Shown one piece after another: positions 12,439 through 24,381 of a DNA stretch of 64,000 bases; position 1 is the stretch's first letter; each line of letters begins with the position of its first letter. The stretch is from Rhypophila decipiens (lineage: Eukaryota; Ascomycota; Sordariomycetes; Sordariales; Naviculisporaceae): assembly GCA_033297075.1 (NCBI GenBank), contig MU858059.1, forward strand, positions 124,001-188,000, given 5' to 3'. The notes below the pieces were generated by a model. It was not told where the DNA came from. It saw only the letters and a program-made list of their open reading frames with translations, and did not search any database. The position numbers were made by a program, and so were the translations under genes.

Positions 12439-12981
12439 CCCAACAAACAAGTGCAGTTGATGTGAATCCCATTAAATCCTCCGCGCGGACCCAAGTCATT
12501 TCCGTGCGTGCCTTTCAGTTTCATAAAGAAGAAGCTCTTTTGGTATCATCATGCCTGCCAGCCTGCCAGCCTGCCACTTGGAAAAGCTAGGTAGGTAGCT
12601 ACCTATAGGCGAAGAAGGGAAGGGGAATCTGGTTTTACAAAAGGGAAAGGCAGCGAGCAAAAGTCCGGTAAACAAAACGTTGTCCAGGGAGAGAGGGGGT
12701 ATATGATTCAACCCACCCAGGATGGTGAATAGATCATTGAAACAACAGAAAGCGAACAAGCCAAAAGACAAAAGAAAGAACGGAAGAAACTGGCGAGAGA
12801 CAATCCAAAATAGTCGGCCAATCTATCCAAACCACACACAAAATAAACAAAACCAAGCAAACAAGCTAAACCCCAACAAGACAAACAAGACAAAATTCCC
12901 TTGCATCCATTTCATTTGCCATCAAAAATCCATCATCATACATTTACCCACCCACCCATTCACCAGGTAGTTCCCATTCAA

Positions 12982-15877
12982 TCAAGACCCAAAAAACACA
13001 TCCCCATCCGTAAACAAGCTCATATTAACAGCCGCGTCCTCATAATCCGCCTCACTAACCACCACATCCACATTTCCTCCCGCAACTTGGAGCTGATGCG
13101 AGTATCCTCCTCCATGAAGATGGGGGTGATAGATAGACTTGCTCATCATCCCTATCCCCTGATGATGTCCGACACCGACCAAGCCATACTCCTCATCCAC
13201 CCCTAATCCGTCCTGATGAAACTGCAAGAGCAAATCATCATTATTATCGCTTCCACCACCACCTGCTGACGCGTGTGCGGACAGTGTTGTCCCCAGTCCG
13301 ATGGAAGCATCTGATATGGAACTGAGGTTCCCCTCGGCTTGTTCTTCTTCTTCTTCTTCTGTGGCGCTGTCATCGTGAGTGGACTTTTTGCTGCCGAATC
13401 GGGTTGTTGAGGAGGAGTAGGAGGGTGGTGGGGATGAGCTGCTGGCTGCCGAGAGTTCGGGCGGTGTACAGGGATTGTTGTTGTTGTTGTGCTGTGTGTA
13501 GATTGATGCTACTGATTTGCCGCCTGGGGAAGATGGGATTGTGGTAGACGTGCTGTTGTTGTTGTTGTTGTTGTTGTTGTTTCGCAGGTTGGGAAGAGCA
13601 GAGTAGTTGCTTAGGACTGGGGACGAGGTGAGATGTTGTTGGCTGCTGTGCATGCTTAGCGCCGAGGGGGATGCTGCTGCGCGTTCAAGGTCGATAATTT
13701 CTGGGCGAGCATGCTGGATTGTCATTGTAGGTCCTGGTCCGGCGCTGGGGGATAGCATGCTAAAGGTCTCAGACGAGAGCGTGGTTGGCATGGGCGCTGT
13801 TGAGACGGTGAGGTTGCTTGGGTTCATTGTTGTGGACGACGTGGTAGTAGTAGCGGGGGTCGTCAGGTCGCCGCCGCCCATTGCTACGTCCAGAATGTCT
13901 GGGAAGGGGTGGACGACATCATCGTCCATGAGATTGTCAAAGTCGTTGCTGGGGGAATTGACAGCCGAGCTGTCGCTGTACCCGGACTGGCAGCTGCTCA
14001 TGGAGCTCGTGGACGTGTGCTGCTTGATGCTGTTCTTGCGCTTGGTCCGCTCGCTCTTTTCGCGGCGCTCGTCCAGGTCGGGCCGGTTCTTGCGTGGCCG
14101 GCCTCGCTTGACCACCTTGCGTGTGATGCCCTCAAAGGCCCCGATGCACATGCCGCGCTGGCGATGGCGCGTGAGAGCGTCATGGCGCGCAAAGCTGTTT
14201 CCGCACTGGCAGGGGTAAGGCTTGATGCCCGTGTGGATCTTGGCGTGGCGCTTGAGGTCGTGCTGGCGGACGAAGCACTTCTTGCACGTCGGGCACTGGT
14301 ACTGGCGGTCGTTGAGATGGGTCTGCACGTGGCTCTTGATGTTCTCCTTGCGGCCAAACCGTTTTTTGCAGTCCTCGTAGAGACACACCCACTTGCCGTC
14401 CGACGGGTCGGGGCCCTCGATGTAGGTTGCAATGTCGTCGATGGTCACGCCCGTGTCTGTCTTGGTCTCTTCAATGTTGATGCTGGCGATGCTGGCCGCG
14501 CTGGCAATCGAGGCAATGGAGTCGGTCCTACGGTGACGGTTGGGTGACATGGACCCCATGTGGAGCTGAGAATCATCTGAGGAGGGATGCGGCATCATGG
14601 TGTTCTGCGAGTCAAAGTGATGGTGCGAAAGCCCTCCCAGGCTTGCCATGGAAGAAGACATGTCGGACGAGATGCTGAGACGTCCCGTGGGCAGTCCGTC
14701 GTATCCGTGCTCAATCTTGACAAACTCGTCATTGAGGTTGGTCATGTTCATAAAGTCTGGAGTGCGCAGTCCTTGCTCTGTAAAGGCCATGGGCATGGTG
14801 TTGGCGCGTGGTGGTGTTCGGACCAGCTCTGGCTCGGCCTGCTGGCGAAGTTGTTGAAAGATGCCCGAGTTTCTGTTGCTGTGCCTGTTTCCACGAATGG
14901 GCTTGAGGGTCTCCTCCATGGACTCGTCGTAATCGTCCGCAAACCTGTTGGGTCGTTGCTGGGGCGTGACGTCGTGCTTCTCCATCCTGTCGTGGGGTGT
15001 TTCTAATGGGGTTGGCGGAAAGTATCCTGCTCGGTCTGTTAGTCGCTGCCTTCTCACGAATCTTCTTGTCGAATCATGACCTACCGTTCATACTGTGACC
15101 TGGAGGCGTGGCGGGCCTCTGTGCTGAGCCATCCATGGAATTTACCATGGCCTCAAACTTGGCAACCTTGTCGAGGATGCCGTTACTTATTCGCCTCGAC
15201 GTCCGGCGGCTGTGTCTGCTCGCTGTCTCGCCCTCCGAGATCCAACCCTGCCCGGATCCGGCCGGGCTGGCGTCGGGGAACGTCATGAAGGTCGGCGTCG
15301 ACAGAGCGCTGTCGGGACCAAAGAAGTCGAATTCTTGGGGCTGGTTCATTGGATTGCTGGCGGCAAAGCTTCCCTGGTTCTTCTTCATCATGGCGCTCAT
15401 GGGTCCCATGTAAGAGTCAAAGGACAGGCCATTGAGGTCCGCCATCTGCCCTTGGGCCACCATGGTATCCATGAACTGTGGGTGTAAGGGTGCTGTCCCG
15501 TGTGGCGACATGAGGAAATCGTCGCTAAAGTGGTTGTTGCTGTCGTTGGGCTGGCCATGGCCCGGGCGTGCTATGCGTTGCTGCTGCGCTTCTCGCAGTA
15601 CATGCTGTGGTGTCGTTGATAATCCTGGGTTAGTGGTCGTTGTACTTGGCGTTGTCGTGTAGTCCTGCCGGAGCGTCGTGGTTATTGGCGGTGGTGGTTG
15701 TTGTCGTCGGGTGTCTAGGCTGAGGCCTCGTCGATGTGACACGCTTTGTCGTTGTTGCTGAAAGTTGGGCAGGGGCGCAATCTTCACCGCTTCGAATGCC
15801 GACGGCGTCGAGTTTTGTCGTCGATGTTGCCGTTGGCGCGAGTGAAGACCGCTTACTTGTGGTGGATTGGACAGCAT
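12982..15877 (-). CDS. Swi5/Ace2-like C2H2 zinc-finger transcription factor
   Basis: Exons 15877-15085 and 15026-12982 (intron 15027-15084, GTAGGT donor) encode 945 aa. Three zinc fingers lie near residues 475-560: CLYEDCKKRF...H, CPTCKKCFVRQHDLKRH, and the shortened CQCGNSFARHDALTRH with RQRGMC after it. That atypical third finger and following block are characteristic of fungal Swi5/Ace2-type factors, which switch on cell-separation, wall and, in some species, metal or hydrolase genes. A basic RGRPRKNRP segment after the fingers could bind DNA or act in nuclear import. The rest is low complexity: Gln/Thr-rich N-terminus, Ser-rich middle, runs of Asn (about nine codons at 13,556-13,582), Glu and Ser. 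Homology assignment is firm for the fingers; target genes are unknown. The 5' intergenic region is long (3.6 kb). Confidence 0.88.
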
Positions 15878-18800
15878 TGTTAATGCAGAGAGGGGAGTTC
15901 GGAGGGAGTTGCCGGTTTACTTTGTCGATTGTCAAGATTGCCGCACTCTCAGAGTGCTGGTCGATATGGTTCCGAGACTGTACCTTTGTTAGTTGCATTC
16001 AATGTTGAACGAGACTGCCTTAGGGTTAGATATGCGCACCTCACGCAGCGCAAGCCAAGCGGCCGGGCGAAATGAGTTGTGTAGTCGTGCTCAGTCGAGG
16101 TCGACCTTGCACGATGATGGCTTGGTTGTTTGCTCTTGGCCTTGATCAGGCGAGCTGATGACGATGACGATGCTCAAGGGGTATCTTGGTATGCTAGGTA
16201 GTCCCTAGGGATCTTGGATCTGGATGCGATATGAGATATGGGTCTAGTCTCCTCAAGGAGCAGAGAATGGTGGTGACACGATCAATGGCAAAGAAACCGC
16301 AGAGCAAGAGATTCTAGTGAGGGGATCCAATGGGTAGTAGCAGAGAATATGCTGCAGAGCCGCTGAGGAATGCATCCGTTGCTCTGCTGGGACAACCTGA
16401 CCTTGGAGCTGTGACCCCCATGATCGTTCAGACGATTTTTGTTTTCTTTCACTCTGCGATGCGTTGCGGAGCAACCAGTCAGCATCACCAGGGGTTCGGG
16501 CGATTTCTGACCGCTGATTGGTGCGACGGTCGCACAATGGCGCCACACCCCTTGCACTCCCGCTGCTTCACAACGCACCAAAATCCCACTCGGACGGATT
16601 GGGCAGTCTTGTCCCATACTATCCACCATCAGACGTCACCGAGCAGCCAAACCGCCCAAAGTCTCAGGGCCCGAGGTCCCAAATTTAGGCTGAGCGTCGC
16701 AGCGGCGGGAAACCTTGATCCCCGTTCGAGAGCATCGCGTCCAGTCTGTTTGCAGCCATGCCAAAATTCTCAACGGCCCTCAATTGACTTTTGACTTGTC
16801 AATATGCAGTTATTTTCATATTTTGATCTATAATAGCCGCTCCCTCCCCTTGGGTTTTGGTCTCTTGTTGGTGGGATGATTGGACTCTGCGGCCCGCATT
16901 TCAGGTCTTTGCCCACTGCCAGTTGCGCCCAGCCAATCTTGACGTCGCTCGTCGTTTTGTCCACATGGCAACCGGCTTTGGGGCGTTTTGCCAACATTTT
17001 ATTGATTTTTGACCGTCATTGATGCCATCCGATGGGAGGGCAATTGTCATTGCTATCATCGCTTGTGTCCTTATAATGCGATTGTTATAATATCAGGCCT
17101 CATTATTGTTCTTGTCCCCAGAGCACCTAATTGAGCTCAAGGTACGGGCTAACCTAGGTTGTCCCAGCACCCAACTTCTCTCGTTATCAACAAAACGAAA
17201 AATGCGCAATTTGAAAATGCCTCACTTTTCTTGAGGCCTTGTTCAAGTACCATATCCTCGAACGAGAGCCCATTGACGAAGCTATTGTGGTCCCCTACTC
17301 TCGTCTTTCAACGACAGACCTTTGAAACAGTCTGTGATGGTTCAATTAACTAGCCATAATCACACCATGAAGAAATGTCAACTGGATTAGGGTTAGGGTT
17401 AGGGTCAGGGTTTTCGAGAGGTATCACGATTCCCGTCTTATTCCATCTGCCTTGACAACATCAGTTGTGAACCGCAACGTGAAATTCCGAACCCCATATT
17501 TTATTCGACTTTTATTAGCCTTAACATATTCTGGAGAAATACAGAGGGAAATGCAGATTCGGGGTCTCATGATTAAAAATCTAAAAGACTTGGAAGTTCT
17601 TGTCTTTGGGCGCATAACCAAGACATAACCGAGCATGCTTCAAGTTGGATCCCATTTACTTGAGAATGGTCCAATCAAGGCTCTTATCAGATGGAGATGA
17701 GACAGGGAGGGATTGGAAGGCTGAGCTGAATAATCATGTCTAATTCCACCTAGCATCATCCTGCGAATTGCTGTTCCCAAGAACCATATCTGCTCCCGCT
17801 CAGGTTTACTTGAGAATGGTGTGATAGATGCCTGGAAGAGGTAGATGTGAAGCACATGACTGGATTCAGCTTACTTATAACCTATGGTGAATACCTTAAG
17901 CGCCTGTGAGTTTTGTGAACTGTGAGAGATATCCGTGGAGGGATCGTGTCCACGTTACTATCATTCTCTTGTAAGTAGATACCGAGGTGCAATCTTGAGA
18001 TTTGGTCACCTGGAAACCCATCTCGTAACTTGTAGGAGGACGTGACTTGTTCCCGTACTGAAGACTTTGAGTGGGTAGGGAATTTACCTGAGAATTCATC
18101 TTGGACTGTTCTCAGACAGCGCACCTAAAGTGACCACAGAGAAAATCACACTGCTTATCTTCTCACACGTAACTCGTCAACAACGATAACGAAGTGTACT
18201 TATCATGGCTATTGGAACAATAACGTGCGAATGCACTCGGCTTGTTCATCATAGTTGCTGAATCGATAATATGCGCAATGTCAATCAATACCATGATACT
18301 TCTTGATGAGAAAAAGGGGAGAGAAATCTGTTTTTACATAAAGAAGAAGGCGTGCGTACGTGGGAAGGGCAGACTCGAAGTGGGTTCAGCCGCCGACATG
18401 GTCTGGCTTGGTCGGGGGTCCCGGGTAGCCTACGAGAGACGGTGCCGAAACCAGCACAGCCGGCTTGCTTAATACCGAGCAAGTGAGTTGTGATCTGGGA
18501 CCGGTAGTCTTGGACGGACTCTGACGGAACCGAACCGTCTTGTCTTGTTGTGTGTGGCGGTCTCCGGCAGACCGGCTGTGCCGCACTTTGGTTGAAGGAC
18601 AAGTCATGTCTTTGTAGCCAAGTTCCGCTAAAAGCTTATATGTTTCAGGGGCGAAGCGGATCGAACGAGATGGGTTGGCTTGCAGCGGAAGAAAGTAATT
18701 GTAGGGAGAAGGGCCAGCCTGGGCTGGGTCTACCAGCAGCGGTACGGAATACGTATCCGGTCTTACGGTACGGTGTATACACTTACAAAGGACCTCGACA

Positions 18801-19480
18801 CAGGAGGGCAACGAGAAGCCGTATCCATGCTGATAACCATCTCAACTGTCGCGACAAACTCGGGCTGATGGCTGCAGAGCCAATATACCGTTGATATTTC
18901 TTTTTTATTTCTTGCTTTCCTAGCAGTGTGGAAATTCGTGACAAAAATCCCCGTTCCACCGGTTGTGGCTGCCGGACTACAGATCGGGGGTTTCCCGCTC
19001 CTATGTCCGGCCCTTCCCCGCCCCACTCCGACGAGCAGGAGCAGTCGTCCATCCCTCACATTCCTTACCTGCTAGTCCGGAGTACCGTGTGCTTGGTACG
19101 TCTCGGACTTTTGTATTTTGGTGTCAGTCTTGACCAGAATTTATCCAGTTCAAGAGAGTCCGTTTCGAGATGATTCGCACCAGGGTGGGGAAGCTTTTCC
19201 CTGTGTAAGAACTACCGGAGAATAGGCCTGGACGATTCAGACACAATTTGTCAATATATCTAAAGGTTCCCCTCCTGTTTGTTCCGGTGAATCTCGTTTC
19301 TTTCCTGTGCCCGGTCTTTAAATCCTCACGTCTCACTCTCATTGGTCTCAGCATTCCTTGTCCGGACTCTCCCTTTTTTAAATACCAAGGTAAGTCCTGC
19401 CAAGTTTGTCACTCTATACCATTCATCTCATTCACAAGTCCCTCTTTCCAGTCAAAAGTCAAAAGTCAAAAGAGATCAAA
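15878..19480. other. 3.6-kb intergenic region between divergent genes
   Basis: Promoter side of both the Swi5/Ace2-like gene and the SDR gene. No gene supported. It contains telomere-like units at 17,387 and imperfect direct repeats of TTTACTTGAGAATGGT (17,655 and 17,804 regions). A TTTAAATA box at about 19,377 lies roughly 100 bp before the SDR start. Confidence 0.5.
17387..17410 (+). repeat. Interstitial telomere-type repeat (TTAGGG)3 TCAGGG
   Basis: Three perfect TTAGGG units and one variant. TTAGGG is the usual telomere unit of filamentous ascomycetes; this is an internal short tract, possibly a healed break scar or a protein-binding site. Confidence 0.9.
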
Positions 19481-20341
19481 ATGGTTCTCGCTGTTCCCAC
19501 CGCCAGCCTTGAGGGCAAGGTCGCACTCATCACTGGTGCTGGCCGTGGTATCGGACGGGGTGTTGCCCTGGAGCTGGGCAAGCGCGGAGCGTCGGTGGTG
19601 GTCAACTACGTCTCGTCGGCCGGGCCCGCGCAGGAGGTGGTCAAGCAGATCGAGGGCTACAAGAACGGCGCCAAGGCGGTAGCCATCCAGGCCGATGTCA
19701 GCAAGGTGTCCGAGATCAACCGGCTCTTCGCCGAGGCCAAGAAGGCCTTTGGCAAGATCGACATCGTCATGTCCAACAGCGGCACCGAGTCGTGGGACAA
19801 GACCGAGGAGGTGACCGAGGAGAAGTACGACCACGTCTTCAATCTCAACGCCCGCGCCCAGTTCTTCGTCGGCCAGGCCGCGTTCAAGAACCTCGAGCAG
19901 AACGGTCGTCTCATCCTGATGACCAGCATCGCGGCCGGTCTCATGGGCGTCAAGAACCACGCGCTGTACAATGCCAGCAAGATGGCCGTCATCGGCATGG
20001 TCAAGGCCTTTGCTACCGATTTCGGCGTCAAGGGCATCACCGTCAATGGTGTCGCCCCCGGTGGCATCAAGTCCGACATGTTCACCCAGAACGCGTGGCA
20101 CTACATCCCTGGCGGCTCGCCCGACTGGCCTGCCGAGAAGATTGAGAACTTGATGGCCGAGCACTGCCCACTCGGCCGCTGTGCCGTACCCGAGGACGTT
20201 GCCCGTGTCGTCGCATTTCTCTCGAGTGAGGATGGTGGCTGGGTCAACGGTGAGTTTGCTTTCTTCTGAACGTGTGACGTGTCGTTGCTGACTCTTGGTG
20301 TAGGCCAAATCATCACCATCTCGGGTGGTTCCTCCCAATAA
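19481..20341 (+). CDS. Short-chain dehydrogenase/reductase, tetrahydroxynaphthalene/versicolorin reductase type
   Basis: Exons 19481-20249 and 20304-20341 (54-nt intron, GTGAGT donor) give 268 aa, the usual length for the family (about 260-285). The NADPH motif TGAGRGIG is near residue 20, the NNAG-equivalent reads SNSG, the catalytic Ser is in MTSIAAG, and Tyr/Lys are in LYNASKMAV; the typical VAPGGIKSDM follows. The last exon supplies GQIITISGGSSQ. Homologues reduce hydroxynaphthalenes in DHN-melanin synthesis or anthraquinones. No melanin PKS lies nearby and the gene is 7.4 kb from the PKS-NRPS cluster, so membership in either pathway is not shown. ATG 19481 is chosen because the residues before it are not family-like. 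Confidence 0.87.
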
Positions 20342-21376
20342 GCTGGATTGAAATGCGGTCAAGGAGCGCAGGTTGAGGATGACAGGAGTTCAGGATATGA
20401 TGGTAGCGGTGTATCTCGGAAGATTTCAGTAGTGCTTCATCCCGGCTGTTGACCGGTGAATCGGCGAGTAGTCACAAATAACAAACATAACATGACCAAA
20501 GTATGGCATATTGATCTCATGAAATGTCGAGAACGCCTGATACTTGTGCCCAAACACCGCAGTCGCAACTTGCAACACAGATGAGACCATCTTTCCATGT
20601 GTCATCTCCCAATCAGTATCCTCACCGACTCAACACTCTCTCTGCTACAGCAACCGTGTGCCTGCTGCCTGCTTTCGTCTGAACTGAACTGGTCACCTTA
20701 TCGCACTACAACTGCAGATACGGAATTCTCGCTCGACCAGTCCCGGGTATAAAGTACCACCTCTTTTCCTACCAACTAACTTCTTTCCTCTTACAACTCC
20801 CGAGAACCTCGCCCTCTACAGACTCCTACATTCAAGGTCACCGACACACACCAGCAAACTTCTTTTCTCTTGCCACTCCCGACAACTTTTTACTCTTCAT
20901 ACACTTCTCCTACCAGTGAACTTCTTTCCTCTTACAACTTCTAGTAATCTCACTTTCTCCTCCTACTTACCGACTCCTACAAGTAAGCACACTTCTCCTC
21001 CAGCCAACTTCTTTCCTCTTTCAACTCCCAGAATCCTCATTCTCTCCTGACCTACACCGACGCCTACGCCTACACTCAAGTAAACTTCTCCTACCAGCAA
21101 ACTTCTCTCCTCCTACAACTCTTAGCAACCTCATTCTCCTCACACACACCTGCCCCCGCAGTCAAGCGCTCTTCTCCTACTGTTAAGCACACTTCTCCTC
21201 CAGCCAACTTCTTTCTTCCTACAACTCAACAACCTCACCCTCTTCTTACACACACCGACTCCTCAATCACAGAGAGCTCTGTCCGTTCTCCAGTTTGGCG
21301 ACTGCGTAAACACATTTTCTCATCATTACTTCTTTCGACCAGGCCTCACTTTTTACATCCCGATAACGAGATCACA
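20342..21376. other. Intergenic with long pyrimidine-rich leader
   Basis: No gene. The right 600 bp are strongly C/T-rich on the + strand, as in highly expressed fungal promoters/5' UTRs, and hold the repeat array listed next. Confidence 0.6.
20770..21235 (+). repeat. Six imperfect copies of AACTTCTTTCCTCTTACAACT
   Basis: Copies start near 20,777, 20,860, 20,920, 21,004, 21,101 and 21,204, each in a longer unit with CTCCTAC and CACCGACTCCT blocks; spacing 60-103 bp. The array ends about 140 bp before the start codon of the coiled-coil gene, so it is promoter or 5' leader. Confidence 0.75.
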
Positions 21377-22488
21377 ATGGCCGCCAAGATCGAGTCCGGT
21401 GCCATGTCTGTTGACAATGACATGCAACCCGTCAACTACCAGTCCGTCGACAGTTGGCTCCAGAGAGTGGGAGTCGTTCCTTCTACATCCTCGCCCCAGC
21501 CTGCTGCTGTACGTTTTGTCTCTTTCTCAACTCTCCAAAACCCTGTTTTCATTTGCTTCTTTCCCACTCCTACGCAATGACAAACAAGAATCACGTCCCT
21601 CAATCTAACCCAACACAGTCGCACAATCAGGTCCAGTGGACGCCAACTGCAGACCACAGCCTCGACCTAGCTACTATCACAGACAACAACATCATCATGA
21701 TTCCCGCCCAGTTTGTCGCCAAGATGGACCGCTTGAACAAAAAGGTCAACGATCTCGAGTCCACAATCTACTTCCTAAAGGAAGACGTCAGCGAGCAGAA
21801 CCAGAAGAAGATACAGCTGAACCAGGAACTCGCTGGCCTGTCCAACGCCAAGTCGGCAATCAAGACCATCAACCAGCGCCTGAACTCGATCCAGTTCGGC
21901 TTCTCACGCTTGCTGGACCGCATCGAGGTCCTCGAGAAGTCGACCGGCATCGAGGATGCCTTCCGCTCAGCCCAAAACACCAGCTCCGGCGGTGGTCGTT
22001 CCATCGAGTTCACCAACGGCAATGAGGATATTCTCAGCAACCCCGGCAATCCCCTGACCGTGCTCACCTCGGGCGCCATCCCTCGCGGTCGAGGCCGTAC
22101 CCACAAGAACAAGCGCAGAGCTGTCGACCAGGGTGATCGCCCTGTCGCCGCCGCCCCGGCATTCAATATCGGCACAGCTGCCGCGGCTGTTGCTAATGGT
22201 TCCCCGGCAGACATTGCCAAGATGGAGGAACTTGTGGCCATTGTAAGTTTTACTTGTCTTCCAGGAGAAGATCAGCGAGCAGTCTAACGAGATTTATTTT
22301 TACTAATAAAATAAAGCTAGGTGGTCAGACAACTGGAGGCCATGAAGCTGCAGCGCGCGGCGACTGAGGGAGGTCCTGATGATGGCGGCAGCGCCACCAC
22401 TGGCCCAACCACCACCGGTACTACCTCTAGCATGGACGGCGACATTCCCATGTCCAACGAGGAGGGAGGAATGGGTGAGGGCATTTAG
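21377..22488 (+). CDS. Coiled-coil protein of unknown function
   Basis: Three exons, 21377-21508, 21619-22242 and 22321-22488, all joined in phase 0, give 307 aa. I do not recognise the family. Residues about 70-150 (MDRLNKKVNDLESTIYFLKEDVSEQNQKK onward) have the heptad pattern of a coiled coil, ending in LLDRIEVLEKS. Then come a Gly/Arg-rich basic patch (RGRGRTHKNKRRA, a possible nuclear signal) and an Ala-rich segment; the last exon adds a short helix-like start, a Thr/Gly-rich stretch and an acidic Met/Glu end (SNEEGGMGEGI). It may be a nuclear or chromatin-associated scaffold, but that is a guess from composition. The pyrimidine-rich leader suggests good expression. The stop region is part of a tandem duplication. 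Exon 3 is the least certain part. Confidence 0.6.
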
Positions 22489-22690
22489 GGATCTCTAAAG
22501 TGGGGGAGGAACCAAACATGGGTTGAAGGGGGTAGTTATGAGACGGACAGTTTTGCCTTGGTTTTATTTAAAAGAGGGAAATGGGTTAGAGCATTTACTG
22601 CTCTCTGAGGGTGTAGAGTAGCCAAACATGCATGGGCTACTAAAAGCGGTAGTTATTTTGGGACGGACAGCTTTGCCTTGGGTCGAGGCT
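22478..22690 (+). repeat. Imperfect tandem duplication (about 110 bp) over a stop codon and 3' UTR
   Basis: GCATTTAGGG..CCAAACATGGG..GTAGTTATGAGACGGACAG is repeated 110 bp later as GCATTTACTG..CCAAACATGCATGGG..GTAGTTATTTTGGGACGGACAG, both ending TTTGCCTTGG. The first copy includes the stop codon of the coiled-coil gene. Confidence 0.8.
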
Positions 22691-23065
22691 TGCGAAGGAC
22701 GGAAAAGGGACTTGTTTATGGGTTGGCAGCGTTGCCTTTCTTCTTTTTCCATTTACCACATCTCATTTTTCTTTTTCTTTTTTACTCATCTCGCGTTGAT
22801 TTCCTTTTATTTTCCATCATCTTCGCATTGCCTTCTACTCTTTAGTTACGCATTTAGTCCTCTCATGACGGATATTCAGGCAGCTATGAATCCAAACTTG
22901 CTTTCACTGCTCTAGCAACACATAATCTTGCTGATTAAACTCTCAGCAGCTAGAGTATTCTGAATTAAAAAGCCGCCTTAAGTATCGGTTTACTATTGTC
23001 TTTTCAATTCTTCCGCTTACTAAACATTACCATCAACAAACGACATCTGCCCCCCTGACAAAACC

Positions 23066-24381
23066 ATGAGCGCCATTATCGATCATGTCCAAGGGCTTGC
23101 GCCTTTCAAGGACAGATCATTTAGTGATCTAACCCTGACACTCGTCGACGAGAAGGATAGTGAGTTGGCGAAATTTGCCCTCCATCGCGCCATCATATGC
23201 CCACAACCAACCACGCTGAATGACCTCTGTCGAGGGTCCGACAGCTTGGTAAACGAGACTCTCAGGCTCACGATGGAATATGATGCCGAGATTTTCGAAA
23301 AAGCGGTGCAGTTTTGGTATACCGGAAACTACCAAGATGAGGACCATCACCCGCCCTTGACTGGTGTGCCGGAATTGGCATGGCACATGTCTGCCGGTAA
23401 GCTTCGGCGGGCACTGAGGCCGTCCGGTTACCGGGTTGGGACCAATGATCTCATATTGCTCGGGGCGAAGGAAGAAGGAGAAGACGACTCGGAATACCAC
23501 TGGCAGGAAGAATCTGAAAGTGAAGAAGAAGAATCTGAGAGCGAGGATGACGAAAGCGAAACGAGCGAGGACGGAAAAAGCGAAACGAGCGAGGATGGAA
23601 AAAGCGAAACGAGCGAGGATGAAAACAACATAACAAGCCAGAAGATGGAAACGAGCGAGGGGGAGGAAGCAAACAATCACGATAGCTTCCCGACCGCCCT
23701 CAACCACCAGGATAAGAATAAAGAATCTGAGAGTGAAGAAGAAAAGTCCGAGAGCGAGGATGGCGAAGGCGAGGGTGCAAACAATCACGATAGCATCCCG
23801 ACCGCCCTCAACTGCCAGGATAAGGATGAAGAATCTGGAAGTGAAAAAGAAGAAGACCCTGAGAGCGAGGATGACGAAAGCAGAACGAGTAAAGATACGG
23901 AAATGGGCGAGGGCGAGGCGAGGAAGCTCACCTGTGCTATACCGCCCTCACAACCTCAATTCGAGTCTTTGTCCTGGCGGAGCAATTTGGGGCCCCGGCA
24001 CTCAAGCTCGTGGCCAAGGAGAGATTTTATCGAGCTGTCGAGAGAGAGCTGGTGAACGATTTGGCTTCCCCAGAGTTTCTGGCCTGCGTGCATGCAATTT
24101 ACACCTGGCCTTACGCGACGGTAGACCTGACCCTTCTCAAGGAGATTGTTGTGACATTTCTTTACACCATACTACACGACGTCTCCTTTCAACCGGAAAG
24201 CCCATTGACAGCCACTCTAAGGAAACACGCCGAGCTGTCATATGCGCTTTTGAACTATACCATGGTAGCCTCACGGCATGAGCTAATAGACCCTGAGAGT
24301 CTGTTAGCTCAAACTTTGAAACCGTATGGAGGATCTAGCTCTCTAGGTATAACGTATAATTTGAGCCGGCACATTACCTAA
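23066..24381 (+). CDS. BTB/POZ-domain protein with acidic repeat insert; frame broken near 23,890-23,945
   Basis: The first frame (ATG 23066) begins like fungal BTB proteins: FKDRSFSDLTLTL, FALHRAIIC, then MEYDAEIFEKAVQFWYTGNYQDED. The C-terminal BTB half (VFVLAEQFGAPALKLVAKERFYRAVE onward to 24381) is in the next frame, which has a TAA at 23,890, so the switch must fall between there and about 23,945. I find no convincing intron of the needed length, so a one-base frameshift or an odd splice is likelier. Between the halves sit about 190 acidic residues with SETSEDGK three times and a longer unit (ANNHDSxPTALNxQDK) twice. BTB proteins form dimers and often bring substrates to cullin-3 ligases; this insert is unlike the compact family norm. 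Possibly a decaying paralogue. Confidence 0.6.

Larger units (their letters stand above)
8495..12981. other. 4.5-kb gene-poor region
   Basis: No gene is supported. Many stops in all frames, AT/GC-mixed sequence with several short palindromic stretches (for example around 9340, AAGGCCAATCATTGGCC) but no transposase-like frame or clear terminal repeats. The right part contains homopolymers, an N gap and GGTA repeats, listed separately. Confidence 0.5.

Noticed and set aside
19481..20341. SDR as a member of the PKS-NRPS cluster
   Set aside because: It lies 7.4 kb away with three unrelated genes between; nothing ties it to the pathway.
19466..20362. 298-codon open frame antisense to the SDR gene
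   Set aside because: Shadow of GC-rich third positions in a real gene; composition (Asp/Leu/Val/His-rich) has no family features.
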